NCBI GenBank assembly: GCA_012295275.1
Contig: CM022665.1
Location: 46,719,095 to 46,781,594, forward strand
DNA from: Chrysomallon squamiferum
Lineage: Eukaryota; Mollusca; Gastropoda; Neomphalida; Peltospiridae
Length of the DNA: 62,500 bases
Direction of reading: 5' to 3'
In this document: positions 1 to 48,219 of the stretch, in pieces
Layout of the letters: every line of letters begins with the position of its first letter
Position numbering within the stretch: position 1 is the stretch's first letter
Program-made: the position numbers and the translations under genes
The notes under the pieces: model-generated
Seen by the model: only the letters and a program-made list of their open reading frames with translations
Told to the model about the DNA's origin: nothing
The model's database searches: none

Positions 1-170
1 CACACACATGTGTACTTATGTATATATGTATGTATGTATGTAAATATATATGCATATATATATACATACATAAATACAAACATACACATACACATACACA
101 CACAAATATATAAATGTACATATATGCTTATATATATTCATAAAATATTTTTTAAATTCTAGAATCTTAA
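1..170. repeat. Mixed TA/CA/GTAT microsatellite DNA
   Basis: Alternating TATG, CATA and CA runs with no coding signal. From about 170 to 440 the sequence is plain AT-rich DNA in which I see nothing. Confidence 0.85.
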
Positions 171-487
171 ATAATATCTGTACAGTGCATTAGTAATACT
201 ATCTGTGTTATCCTCATCATTATAGTTACCATTATTACATCATTTGTTGCTATTCTTTTATTGCCATATATTATAGTTGTTGTTTGTGTTGCTAATTTTT
301 AAATGCATTTCAACATTTGAAATGAAAGATTTATTTTCCTCTTCAGTATACACACACATATATTATTATGTAAATAAGTTACTGTTTATTTTGTATCTAA
401 CAGTATCTTGTATCAGTGGTTTCCATTAAAATTTAATTAAAATGTTTTTTGTTAGAATAACTTGCCTCTTTTGCCTTTTCCTCCATC

Positions 488-528
488 TCTTTTTTCTCTC
501 TCTCTCTATCTCTGTGTGTGTGTGTGTC

Positions 529-560
<32 letters not shown>

Positions 561-714
561 ATCTATATCTATCTATATCTCTCTCTACCTCTGTCTGCCT
601 CTTTCTCTCTCTCCCTCCTCTGTCTCTCTCTTTCTTTTCTCTCTCTCTATACCTCTCTATCTCTGTCTCATTTTCTTTCTCTCCTCTCCCTCCCTCCCTC
701 TCTCTCCCTCTCTG

Positions 715-800
<86 letters not shown>

Positions 801-812
801 CCTCCCTGTCTC
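488..812. repeat. (CT)n microsatellite, imperfect then pure
   Basis: Interrupted CT repeats lead into a pure CT run of about 80 bp (roughly 717-798). Open frames across it read only Ser-Leu repeats and are artefacts of the dinucleotide. Unique AT-rich DNA follows to about 1010. Confidence 0.95.
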
Positions 813-1012
813 TCTTTCTCTCTTACATTACATACAAATGACAGTGTATGGATTTACAGTGAATGCAGTCAGATGAAAATGAGATCAGTTATAATTTGCT
901 CTTCCTCGGGTTCAGTTTCATTCATTGTTAAACTGTTCAGTGCAGAATTTTGAATGTCATGAAAGTCTGCTGGCCTCATGGATTATTAAACAAGCAGCCT
1001 CATGATTATTAG

Positions 1013-1265
1013 ATGATTATATTGATGATAATGATGATGATAACAGTGATAATAGTAGTGATGACAGTAACGACAATAGTGATAATGATGATAACAGTAA
1101 CGATAATAGTGATGATGATGATTATAATGTGATAGTGATAATAATAGGATGATGATAGTAATATTGATGATAACAATAATGGTATTAGTGAAGCTAATAA
1201 TGATAATAGTGATGATAATAATACCAAGTGCAGATGATGATAATAATAGTGATGATGATAAAAAA
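1013..1265. repeat. GAT/AAT trinucleotide repeat region
   Basis: Degenerate GAT, AAT and AGT triplets make up the whole interval. Open frames on the minus strand read Ile/His/Tyr strings and are not genes. Confidence 0.9.
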
Positions 1266-1499
1266 AACAAAAAAACAATGTTAATATTAAAATGTTTTGA
1301 GATGTCGTGTCATTTTTCTTCAGAAGCAACAGAGTGTTTTTTTAAAAACATTTAGCTACACACAGCTCAGCACATACCCTGGTGTTTTTAGTACATTAAG
1401 TAAACAACACTTGTTAAAACATCTGAGAAGAAGTGTTTTTGTTTGTTTTTTGTGACTTATAGTTCAGTTCAAAAATAATAAATAAATGATATAGGATGA

Positions 1500-1795
1500 A
1501 AAAGGAATTAAATACATGTTTTATTTAATGAAACATCCATCACTTTTTATACACAGTTATGTTCCATCAGACACATTCTTAAGAACTGCTCAGGAATCTG
1601 GAGTAGAAACCTGCATCCACCACTTCACGGGTTTATCTCTTTCCACTTAGCAGCAAGGTATATTTATTATGCACCGTCCCATTAACAGGAGATTGCATAC
1701 CACAGCCTTTGCTTCTCCAGTTGTGAGACATTGGTTGGAATGTGAAACAGCTTGATGGGTCCACCAAGAAGAATTCATCCTGTGACCAAACAGTG
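1500..1795 (-). mobile_element. tRNA-type SINE, diverged, near full length
   Basis: Read on the minus strand, this interval carries the hallmark words of a SINE family that I recognise from mollusc genomes: GGTGGACCCAT near the head, AAAGGCTGTGGTATGC, GGGACGGTGCAT, then CTTGCTGCTAA, ACCCGTGAAGTGG, and a tail ending TTTCATTAAATAAAACATG. Word order matches the family from head to 3' tail, so this looks like a nearly complete but mutated copy inserted opposite to the neighbouring genes. It is the main evidence for a molluscan source. Family recognition is from memory; the matching words are seen directly. Confidence 0.75.
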
Positions 1796-1944
1796 CATTG
1801 ATCAGATGCTCAACTGTTTGGCTGTGTCCCAGTTATATAAGAAATGGTAACAAAAGTTGCAAAGAAAATTAAGCTGATATTTTTTGGTTTGTTGTGTGAA
1901 TAAATATTTTATTTTATTTTATTTTATTTTTGTTATTTTTTCAG

Positions 1945-2021
1945 GGTAACTGTGTGGAACATGCTGCTGCCAAGTTGTGTAGTCTTCTGTCAGACACAAC
2001 CAGCTTCATACAGTCCAAAAG
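1945..2021 (+). CDS. Candidate internal exon of an unidentified upstream gene
   Basis: A 77-nt segment lies between a good acceptor (T-rich tract ending TTTTTTCAG) and a GT donor (AAAAG|GTTTCT). The frame beginning GGT AAC TGT is open and reads GNCVEHAAAKLCSLLSDTTS..., an ordinary helical-looking protein sequence with a higher GC content than its surroundings. It ends in phase 2, matching the entry phase of the open frame in the next candidate exon. A second frame is also open, so the frame is inferred from phase. I do not recognise the protein family. Confidence 0.55.
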
Positions 2022-2127
2022 GTTTCTTAGTTTCTTTTACTGTGATGATGATGATGATGATGGTGATGATAACAGTAATAATAATAACTAGTAGTAGCAG
2101 TAATAGTAGTAGTAATATTATATAATT

Positions 2128-2166
<39 letters not shown>

Positions 2167-2329
2167 GTAGTAGTTTTTTTAGTAGCAGCAGTAGTAGTAG
2201 TAGGGATGATCATGACGATGGTGATAATGATGTTAACAGTAATAATAATAACTAGTAGTAGTAGTAATAGTAGTAATAATAATATATAATAATAATAATA
2301 ATAACAGTAGTAGTTTTTTTAGTAGTAAC

Positions 2330-2363
<34 letters not shown>

Positions 2364-3427
2364 ATAGTGGTGATAAAATATAATTGTAATAATAATGACA
2401 CCAATATTAATAGTATTAATACTGCTACAACTACTACTACAACTACTACTATTAATAATATTAATAAATAGCAAAAATAAGAACAAACTAATAATAAATT
2501 TTTTTATTAATAAAATATTACAAACAAAAAAAAAAGTTATATATGTATAATAACTAATAAAAATGAAAACTGTTAATAAAATGCTTTTGTAACCTTCAGA
2601 AGGAAGAATGTTTTATGATGGTTCATTTTAAAGGGAGGTAATCAGGGATTTAATTGCTAAGTGAAAATGAGTTTGTCAAGCTGATATAAAATGTCTATAA
2701 TTTAAAACTAATTTTAAGGAAGAAACACACCAAAAAAAAATAAAAATATAAAAAAAAATAATACAACAGTTACTCCTTCGTTTATTAAAATAATGTTTTT
2801 TCTTTTTTAAATATATGTTTTGGTTTCTTGTTTTGAAATGTTTTCTGTGTTGAAATCACATATTGAAAAACACAGTTTTCTGTAGAAGTCAAATTATATG
2901 AATTTAGTGGAGTCAGATATGATTTTATTGATGGTAAAAAAAATAAGAAAACTTGTTCACTGATAACTACATTACAAATGTCAAGTGATGAAGTAACTGA
3001 TCAAAAAAACATTTGATATTTTCCAGTCTTTATTTTTATTTATTTAATTTTTTCTTCTTTTTTTTTTTTGTAAATTTTGAATTTAGATAATATAATAACC
3101 GAAAAATTGTTTAAAAATAAAATTATACTGTTGTTCAGTACTGAACTTTATATAAATAAAGCTGATTTATTTATTTTATTTTTCTGCTTTCTTTAATATA
3201 TGTATATATGTATGTGTGTGTGTGTGTGTGTTTAAAATTTAAGATAAAAATTACACTTCAAAGACTCATTCAGTTAACATATTTAATGACCATAATTATT
3301 AGACATTTTAAAGACATTTTATACATACCAGTATAAAATACAAACCGTACTACTATACAGCCAAAGAGTGGATTGATCGAGTCAGTTAATTCCCGTTCTA
3401 AACTCTGGTTTTAATTGTGTGTTGCAG
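2022..3427 (+). repeat. Intron with GTA/AAT trinucleotide arrays
   Basis: From 2041 to about 2470 the sequence is built of GAT, AAT and AGT triplets, including two similar blocks, each with a TAGTAGTTTTTTTAGTAG-like core (about 2164-2185 and 2305-2326). From 2470 to 3420 it is AT-rich with homopolymer runs and one TG run near 3210; I see nothing else there. Confidence 0.8.
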
Positions 3428-3531
3428 TCACAGAACCTGCCCACTTGTGATGTCAGCCTCAGGGACGATAAAGTCTTTGCCCTCAGTACTGAAACAGTTC
3501 AAGTACAACCCTGTGTCCATAGAGAAATCAG
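3428..3531 (+). CDS. Candidate internal exon of the same unidentified gene
   Basis: A 104-nt exon sits between acceptor GTTGCAG and donor ATCAG|GTGTGT. Entering in phase 2 from the previous exon, it reads SHRTCPLVMSASGTIKSLPS then VLKQFKYNPVSIEKS and leaves in phase 1. A second frame is open too, but it cannot be joined to the previous exon without a stop. The composition stands out from the flanking AT-rich DNA. No family recognised. Confidence 0.55.
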
Positions 3532-3810
3532 GTGTGTAAAACAATGTCGTATTACACAGTACAAATACGTGAATATATCGTACAGCAGCTTTTGTTTTAA
3601 TATTATCAGCTGTTATTTGACAAACACATTTCTGCTATTACAACTACTGCTGTGGTTACTACAACTGCCACAACTGTTGTTACCATTATTATTTCAAATA
3701 ATATTACTGTTTCTAGTACAACTACTAGTACAGGTATTACTCCAACTGTTTCTAATACTAACTACTGTTATTATTATTACTACTTTACTATTGTTGATTT
3801 ATTTATTCAC

Positions 3811-3883
<73 letters not shown>

Positions 3884-4256
3884 AACAAACAAATAACTGA
3901 CTGAAAGAATGAATAAATAAATGATATATTCAAATATATAAATATATATAAATACACACACACATACATACACTTATTTACTTCTTCATTTATTGATGCA
4001 TTTATTTACTTTATTCAATCATTCACTCACTTATTTATTCATTAATTTATTTACTTATTTACTCACTTTTTATTAATTTTTTCATTCAGTTTATTTATTT
4101 TTATTTTTTATTTGCTTATTTTTCATTTTTATTTATTAATTTGTTTTATTTATTTTTTTTGTTTATTTTTTATTTATTTATTAATTTTTTAGTATTATTT
4201 ATTATTTATTTATTTTATTATATTTATTTATTTATTTTATTATTTATTTTATTATT

Positions 4257-4299
<43 letters not shown>

Positions 4300-4303
4300 T
4301 TTT

Positions 4304-4383
<80 letters not shown>

Positions 4384-4465
4384 TTTTTTTATTTTTTTTT
4401 ATTATATTTATTTATTTATTCATTCATTCATTCATTTATTCATTCATTTTATTCATTTACTTCAG
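3532..4465. repeat. Intron with (TA)n and (ATTT)n microsatellites
   Basis: A TA run at about 3815-3885 is followed by a long ATTT/TTTA tract at about 4080-4455 that runs almost up to the next acceptor. The open frames here (Phe/Tyr/Leu/Ile strings) are repeat translations. Confidence 0.9.
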
Positions 4466-4607
4466 ACACAGGTTACAGACTGACTGCCGAGACATCCTGT
4501 GGTACCTCGGTCTGTGCGACGTTCTCAATCGCGAAACCCGCGATCACCCTAAAACATCTGCAGTTCACAACTCCACAAGGAAGTATCGCTTCACAATAGG
4601 TGGTTAG
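4466..4607 (+). CDS. Candidate terminal exon of the unidentified gene, with apparent frame break
   Basis: Acceptor TTTACTTCAG opens the exon. Entering in phase 1 as expected it reads DTGYRLTA, after which the protein-like frame changes: one register reads DILWYLGLCDVLNRETRD, then HPKTSAVHNSTRKYRFTIGG and a TAG stop at 4605-4607. The entry frame instead runs to a stop at 4597-4599 through unconvincing sequence. Two extra bases or one missing base near 4488-4492 would join them. The stop inside the exon and the repeat-rich DNA after it suggest the 3' end of the gene. A possible AATAAA lies at 5463-5468. Product unknown. Confidence 0.6.
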
Positions 4608-4814
4608 TCATCTAGTCGAAAACCAGTCAAGTGCGACGGACAGCAGAAATAGATAACACCCTTCTAGGATAACTTCACCATTGACAGAAATCATGGATGG
4701 TGATTTACTTGCGTGTATTTGTGATATCCGTACATCCTTGACTGCATGCACATTAATAATTCTACCACCCACCATGTGAATTTTATATATATATATTTTT
4801 TTTTTTTTTTTTTT

Positions 4815-5200
4815 TACCACACAGTGCATAAATGTCATGAATGTAGAGACATTAATATTCTTGTCACAGAGTGCCTGAACTTCATGAAAATAGGCAACGT
4901 TAATATTTTTACCAAATAGAGCCTGAACTTCATGAATGTAGGCAACGTTAATATTTTTACCAAATAGAGCCTGAACTTCATTGAATATATGCAGCATTAA
5001 TATTTTTATCACATAGTGCTGAACTTCATGAATATAGGCAACATTAATATTTTTATCACATAGTGCTGAACTTCATGAATATAGGCAACATTAGTATTTT
5101 TATCACATAGTGCTGAACTTCATGAATATAGGCACATTAATATTTTTAAGACATAGTGCTTGAACTTCATGAATATAGGCACATTCATATTATTACCTCA
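4815..5200. repeat. About 48-bp minisatellite, roughly eight copies
   Basis: The unit reads roughly GTGCCTGAACTTCATGAATA followed by TAGGCAACATTAATATTTTT and a short spacer. Copies are diverged by substitutions and small indels, and a solitary remnant sits near 5328-5362. The array begins about 200 bp after the upstream gene's stop, so it may lie in that gene's 3' UTR. An open minus-strand frame across it is repeat-derived. Confidence 0.9.
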
Positions 5201-5539
5201 GAGTTCTCAAACTAGGCATTATAAATATTAATATTTGTGCCTCTATTTTGCAGATCTCCTTCTCTCTCACAGATACATAACTGTTAAAACATCATAAATA
5301 ATGACACATGTTTAGACATGTCAGTAAGTGCCTGAACTTCAAGAGGCACATTAATAATTTTGTTGAAAACTAAAATTAGCATTTTTAAACTGATATTGTA
5401 GTCTTATTTGATGAAAGCTGTTATAAAAATTTTATCAAAGCAATATTATACAAGTTTCATGAAATAAATTAATTTTAACTACTTTAATGACAAATGAACT
5501 CATTTCATTTTGCTAGTAACACTCACGAGTATGTTTGTT
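5201..5539. other. AT-rich intergenic stretch
   Basis: Unique AT-rich DNA after the minisatellite, with the isolated repeat remnant noted above and a possible polyadenylation signal at 5463-5468. Nothing else recognised. Confidence 0.6.
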
Positions 5540-5790
5540 TTGTTTTTTTTTAAATTAGTTTTTTAAAAGAGTCTTTGAAATAAGATATCCACTCTCTGTA
5601 TTCTGTAATCTGCTCTTTCTGATTAATAGCAGGGGATTTTTTTTATGTATGCACCTTCTCCTTAGCAGGAGAATACCAACCACAGATTTTGATGTTAAAC
5701 GGTCTGTTAAGGATTTACTCTGATATGGATACACCAACACAATTCAATTCTTTGTCCATTTTTTTTTTTTTATACTCAAATCTCAGGCTC
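5540..5790 (-). mobile_element. SINE-related copy, strongly diverged
   Basis: On the minus strand the words TGTGGTTGGTATTCTCCTGC, AGGTGCATACATAAAA and AATCCCCTGCTATTAATCAG occur in the same order as the core of the SINE at 1500-1795 (GTGGTATGC, GGTGCAT, CTTGCTGCTAA, GAAAGAG). It may be an older copy or a related subfamily. It contains a 61-codon open frame that I regard as chance. Confidence 0.5.
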
Positions 5791-6164
5791 TTCTTCTTGA
5801 GATCTGATGTGTAGATTAAACAGGTGTAAGTTACCTTAACGACTTGTAAGGTGTAAAATCTCAGGTGACTTCATTTTGCTGATTTATATGATGTGTTGCT
5901 AGGTTTAATGACTGCAGCCTGAACAGAAGTGGAACGAGAAAAAAAAAAAAAAAAAACCAGAATAAGAAGTAATTAACAGAGATAATAAGAACATTTCTTA
6001 CTCATATGATTCATGTCAGCTATTATAATGAGATAAATACAATTTAAAAAAAAAAAATTTTTTAAAAAAATAACGTTAAAAAAACATTTCTATTGTAGGA
6101 TTCATTTAGGACATTGATAACAAGATAAAACACATTTATGTTATGTGACTCATCTCAATATCAG

Positions 6165-6207
<43 letters not shown>

Positions 6208-6514
6208 CTCTTGCATGATTTATGTTGACATATTTGGTTGTTGATGTGGTAGATACCAATAATGTATGTCTGTAAAAACGTCTGTCCCAAGTCGAACAAA
6301 AGATGTTATGCAATTAAATAAAATCCCCCTCTTTTATCAGTTATAAATCCTCCAAAAACACCAACACCCTGAAATCTAACAGTACCCAGTTTATTAATCA
6401 CTGCAACTGTACTAGTATTCAATGTAATTTTTTTGAAAAAAAAGAAGTAATTGTGTACAGAAATATGAATGTGTTAGCTGCGTTTGTATTGACCTTAGCT
6501 GGGTTCTTGTTCAT
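5791..6514. other. Intergenic AT-rich DNA with homopolymers
   Basis: Contains poly(A) near 5940, a 38-bp poly(T) near 6167-6204 and otherwise unique AT-rich sequence. No coding signal seen. Confidence 0.6.
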
Positions 6515-6765
6515 CTTCATTTTAATTATCTTCTATAACTTGAGATTTGGTCAGTTACATTTTAATTATCTTCTAAAACTTGAGACTTGGTCAGTTACAT
6601 TTTATATTATCTTCTATAACTTGAGATTTGGTCAGTTACATTTTATATTATCTTCTAAAACCTGAGATTTGGTCAGTTACATTTTAATTATCTTCTAAAA
6701 CTTGAGACTTGGTCAGTTATATTTTCATTATCTTCTAAAACTTGAGACTTGGTCAGTTACACACC
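6515..6765. repeat. About 46-bp minisatellite, five to six copies
   Basis: The unit is ATTATCTTCTAAAACTTGAG followed by ACTTGGTCAGTTACATTTTA. The copies are well conserved. The overlapping 70-codon open frame is a repeat translation. Confidence 0.92.
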
Positions 6766-7930
6766 TAATGAAAACTGTGTAGTTTAAAAGCTGCCATTGT
6801 AATGAGCCATCATTGTCTTGAATCAAATAGGAGTCACTGATGCTTGTTGTGGAGATATGTATTGAATGTAATTGAAAATAAATTCTGTAAAATACTTTTA
6901 AATGTTTTTGTTGTAATTTTTAAAACATTGAAACACACACACACACACACAAGGAAACATACACACAGAAATACACACTCATGCAGACATGCACACACAC
7001 ACAGAAACACACACACACAAACACACTCATACAGGCACATTCACAAAGTACATATACAAAAAAATACATTTTTGTTTTTGCTGTCATGATTACAGATGCA
7101 TCATTCTGTATATTTATTATCCTGTTTTTATTTAATAATTACTTTAATAAAATTTCTTTTCCAAAAACAATTATATTAGCAACGTTTAAACATGCACTGA
7201 CATTACCCAGGCTGTTATTTTTTATGTTACATCCAACGTAATATTACCTTTTTCTTTATTTCAATACCCAGCGCCTCTTTCACAAGCATTTTATGTTTTA
7301 CTGCAGAACAAATATCATTTTCTTCAGAATTTGTTGATATTTTTGACAATGATGGCATCAACAAACGTTTACATGGTTATTTGTCATAAAAGATTAATAT
7401 AATTAATTTGAATTTGCTTTACACAAATAAAGAATGTTATAATAATAATAATAATAATATGAGAAATACTCAAATTATTTTTGAATGTACAGTTAGTTAT
7501 ACGGTTGAGAATAAAATATACTGAAAGGAAATCCATTGCAACCACATAATGTGTATTATAACAATATCTTTTATTTCATATGAGTATAATCATATATATC
7601 GTGTAACCAATAATGCCTTAGGGCCAGTTGTTTGCATACCCATTTTTTATTGATTTTTTTTCACGGATTGGTAATTTATGGTTGATATAAAATTACCTTT
7701 TGTTAAACATGAAATTGCCCAGTTTATTTATATACGATTGTACTAAGGAGGTATGCAAATCAAAAAAAAAAAAAAAAAAAAAAAGTAAAAAAAAAGAAAA
7801 GAAAAAACCCCCAAAACATTTATGTATAATAATAATAAATTCGCAAACTTAATGTAATTTTGTATTTATTTATTCATTTTATTTATTATTATTTTAATTT
7901 TTTGTTATTTTCTTTTGTCATTCTTTTCGT

Positions 7931-7975
<45 letters not shown>

Positions 7976-8125
7976 TGACCGCCATAGCTATTAGGGAGGC
8001 GACTAAAGGTTGGAACAATGAAATGAATTTTCTGTATTTGAACTAGTATGTATATCGCTGATTTTTCTTTTCTTTTCTATTCTTTATTTTATTTTGTATT
8101 TTCCATCTTCTCTACGGCTCTGTTT
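6766..8125. other. Intergenic DNA between the upstream gene and parvin
   Basis: Holds CA-rich microsatellite DNA at 6932-7060, a poly(A) at 7762-7784 and an (AAT)n run at 7933-7975. The rest is unique and AT-rich. No gene seen. Confidence 0.6.
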
Positions 8126-8200
8126 TTTTTACTTCTAGTAAACTTGAAAGGAAAACACAAATGACCTTCACCCCCTGCGGAAGTTCAGGAATTTCCAAAA
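8126..8200 (+). promoter_or_regulatory. Parvin 5' leader, possible acceptor and YY1-like start context
   Basis: The sequence TTTTTTTTACTTCTAG at 8126-8141 could be an acceptor, meaning a non-coding exon may lie further upstream; otherwise this is plain 5' UTR. GCGGAAGT at 8177-8184 matches an ETS core. AAAATGGCGAC at 8198-8208 matches the YY1 consensus and overlaps the parvin ATG. An in-frame TGA at 8162-8164 closes the frame upstream of that ATG. Transcription start not determinable. Confidence 0.5.
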
Positions 8201-44539
<36,339 letters not shown>

Positions 44540-45167
44540 CTGCTGTACTTCATCTAGTCACGCACGTTATCATCACCAACTCAACCGTGATGACAACGTC
44601 AGCAGTGTTTTTGCGTTGAGAGAGAGAAATCCACAGATTTGTCAACACTTCAATCGGTTTACATTCACTTTGATCATTCACCTGATTTATTAATAACAGT
44701 GAAAACTTCCGTTTTAAACTCTTCACACACATACGTACACACAGACATGTGCATGTAGATATTCACATAGATGTATAAATGCACATACACACACACACAT
44801 ATATATATAGATATACACATAGATGCATAAACACACGCACGCACACACACACACACACATATATATAGATATACACATAGATGTATAACACACACACACA
44901 CACACATATATAGATATACACATAGATGCATAAATGCATACCATACACTGCCGTATGTACACACATACACATGCAAACATAGACACATGTCTATAGAGAT
45001 ATACATAAACACACACACACACACATACGCACATAAATATGCACACTCATACAAATATACCCAAACACACATACATCCACACACACACACACACACACAC
45101 ATGCATATGCACAGTGATATACATACAGATGCATAAACACACATCACACACACACACACTCAAGCAG

Positions 45168-45207
<40 letters not shown>

Positions 45208-45420
45208 CCAGACAGATGAATGCACACAGACACATAACCAAACTGTAATTTATTATTATGTTCATCTGAAGTGAATGATTGATAAGAAAGAAAGATGGAG
45301 ATTCTGAAAACAATACTGAACTGTGTTAAGTTAATTATTGACGTTTGTGTTGCTTATGGATGTTTTATGTATGATACTTGCAATCTTCCAATCAAAAATG
45401 AATGTTAAATGAATAAAGAA
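44540..45420 (+). other. Parvin 3' UTR (probable) with CA/TAGA repeats and AATAAA
   Basis: After the stop, unique sequence to 44725 is followed by CA and TAGATATACACATAGATG repeats (about three 60-bp units at 44760-44940) and CA runs to 45206. AATAAA at 45412-45417 is a plausible polyadenylation signal. UTR extent is inferred. Confidence 0.5.
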
Positions 45421-45575
45421 AAAGAAATACAGAGAAATGGTGAAACAAAACCAAAAATATTCCCAAAACCAGAACTTCCAGAAACATGTTCCAACTGAAA
45501 CAGGGAAACGGTCGTCTACACGTTTAAAAAAGATTTTTGAAATTTCACTGCCATTAAAGATTACATGATTTTGTA

Positions 45576-45616
<41 letters not shown>

Positions 45617-45736
45617 TGGCTTTAATAAACTTATTGCTTGTTGAAGCTAGTGTATCAGTAGACATGAAACTAAATCTGTTGTTCTAGATATTTGTTCAAA
45701 ATATTTGCATAATTTATTATTTATACAACCAGCTGT

Positions 45737-45780
<44 letters not shown>

Positions 45781-46080
45781 ACACACGCACGCACAAACAC
45801 ACACACACACACACACAGACAGACACACACACAAACATGACAGGCAGCATTGTTTGATAATTATGTTGGTTTGGAAAGAAGCAGGGAAAACCTAGCTGGT
45901 TTCTTCTCTAGTATGAATCAGTGGTTTGTGTCCAAACAGCTAGAAGTTTTTTTTTTTTTTTTTTAAATATTTATTTCAAATCTGCTTCATGCTATTGTAA
46001 AATCTTGAAATGCTTTGTAAGAATATCAATGGATTTTTGGCATTACTAGACTTTAAGACTACTTAAATAATTGTAGTTCT
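45421..46080. other. Intergenic, with TA and CA microsatellites
   Basis: TA run at 45580-45608, CA runs at 45740-45836, otherwise unique AT-rich DNA. Confidence 0.8.
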
Positions 46081-46084
46081 ACAT

Positions 46085-46198
46085 ATTATTATTATTATTA
46101 TTAATATTATTATTATCATCATTATCATCATTACTACTCATACTATTACTACTGCTACTACTATTTTATTATTATTTTTATTTTATTATTATTATTAT

Positions 46199-46230
<32 letters not shown>

Positions 46231-46340
46231 TACTAGTAATAGCAACAGTAGTAGTGGTAGTAGCAGTAGTAGTAGTAGTAGTAGAAATCATTATCTTCAT
46301 TTTATTATCATTATCATGTAATTATTAATAGTACTATTGA

Positions 46341-46374
<34 letters not shown>

Positions 46375-46460
46375 TTCATTTTACCATTACTGTCATAATA
46401 TAACAAAAATATTATAATTATTAATAGTAGTACTATTACAGTTACTATTACTTAATATTG
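46085..46460. repeat. ATT/GTA trinucleotide region
   Basis: ATT triplets, a GTA block at 46200-46230 and further ATT to 46375. Confidence 0.93.
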
Positions 46461-48133
46461 TCATTTATTCATATAAAAAAAAAAAAACTTATTAAAAGCA
46501 TGTTAATTTTTATATGATGCTCTGAGTCATTGCCTATGTATTTAACTTGATGCCTCTCATAAACATTATCAGTGTTTTCATCCAGATATATAAATATTTC
46601 TTTTGTTTATGCATGTCTGCATTTAAATTATGCATAGAATGAAAAACATTAAACTGCCGATATCATACTTTTAAAAAAAAAAAATAAAAAAAAAATTAAT
46701 TATGTTACGATTACATTGTACATTTCACCATACTATTATAATATATGGTAAAATTAATTAAAATTTATATTACCTTTTTTTATATATTTTTTAAATCTGA
46801 TTTTATTTTCACCTGTTTTTTTCCCAATAAAAAAAAAATGATTATTATTAATAATAATAATAAGTAATAGTAATGATAATTATAAAAATGGTAACTCAGT
46901 GTTTTTTTCATTTTAAAACCATAATTTTTTAAATATTAATTAAATAATAAAAGAATCAAATGGATGTTTGTAATGAAAGACATATTTGGAATTCATTAGT
47001 ATTATCATTTTCATTCTTTGTTATTTATTTATTTTATTACATTATTATTAATATTATTAATATATATATTTTTTTATTATTATTATCAGCTTTACAAATG
47101 GAATTATTCTCAACAAAACATGAAAAAAAAAATAAAGAAAAAATGTAAAAACTTTAAAAAATTCATTATGGTGCTATTTGTTACATTAAAGTTCTGTTAC
47201 AACAATGTTACTGTTGTGTAACTTAGTTATACTGTTTTGTATGTTTACAATGTATCAGAATGTATTTATATTTGTTTTCTTTGGCTTGTTATATATTGGT
47301 CGGTTTTTGTTTCATGACGTCATTGCTTCTATAAATATGAATATTACTATCTTCAGTTCTTACAAGTAGATTGGTATGAAATAATACATTCAACTCTGAA
47401 ATTTTAATTTTTAATAAAGATTACTATATTAGAGTTTGATATAGTTTCTATCTATAAAAAAAAAAAAAATTTATTTAATAAAAAGGAAAAAAGGAAAAGG
47501 AAATAATAATAATAAAAACAACATCAAAATAAATAAATAAATATATGGATATAAAAATAAAAAGATTAATTTTATTTATTTATTTATTTATTTTTTTTGT
47601 CAAAAGAAAGATCATGAATAATAAAAATTGTATTAAATCTTTTCTGTTTTATTCTTTTCTTTTCGTTTTCACCATGTTTCAGTTACTGAATAAAATTAAT
47701 GTATAGTTTATTGCAAACTGATCCTTTATCTAGAAACTGTATTACTTTTAAATAGCCTGACAATTATAATATTTGTTGGACCTTTGTTTGTTTTTTTTTA
47801 AATTTAAATTGTATTTTTTTTTTTTCTTTAATTATATCTATCTATCTATCTATATATATATATATATTTTGTTTATGTATTTATTTGCTTATTGTTTTAA
47901 TTTTTTTTATATAAGTATTGAGGGGTTAAATTTTTATTTATTTATTTTTTTTAATTATTTTTTTTAAATCATGTTTTATTTATTTTGCTTTGGGTTTTTT
48001 TAAATCTTACCTTTTATGTTTGAAAAGTAAATGTTTCTCTTCTTTTTAAAAGTGGTAAATTTTATAAATATCAGAATACGTTTTGAAATATTTTAAATAA
48101 ATGAATCTTTCTTTGGATGATAACATAAATTTT

Positions 48134-48145
<12 letters not shown>
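46461..48145. other. Intergenic AT-rich DNA
   Basis: Very low GC with poly(A) and ATTT patches. No coding exon recognised. Confidence 0.7.

Positions 48146-48147
<2 letters not shown>

Positions 48148-48216
<69 letters not shown>
48148..48216. repeat. (GA)n, about 65 bp
   Basis: Follows a TA run, the same TA-then-GA compound form seen at 27871 and 28018. Confidence 0.97.
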
Positions 48217-48219
<3 letters not shown>

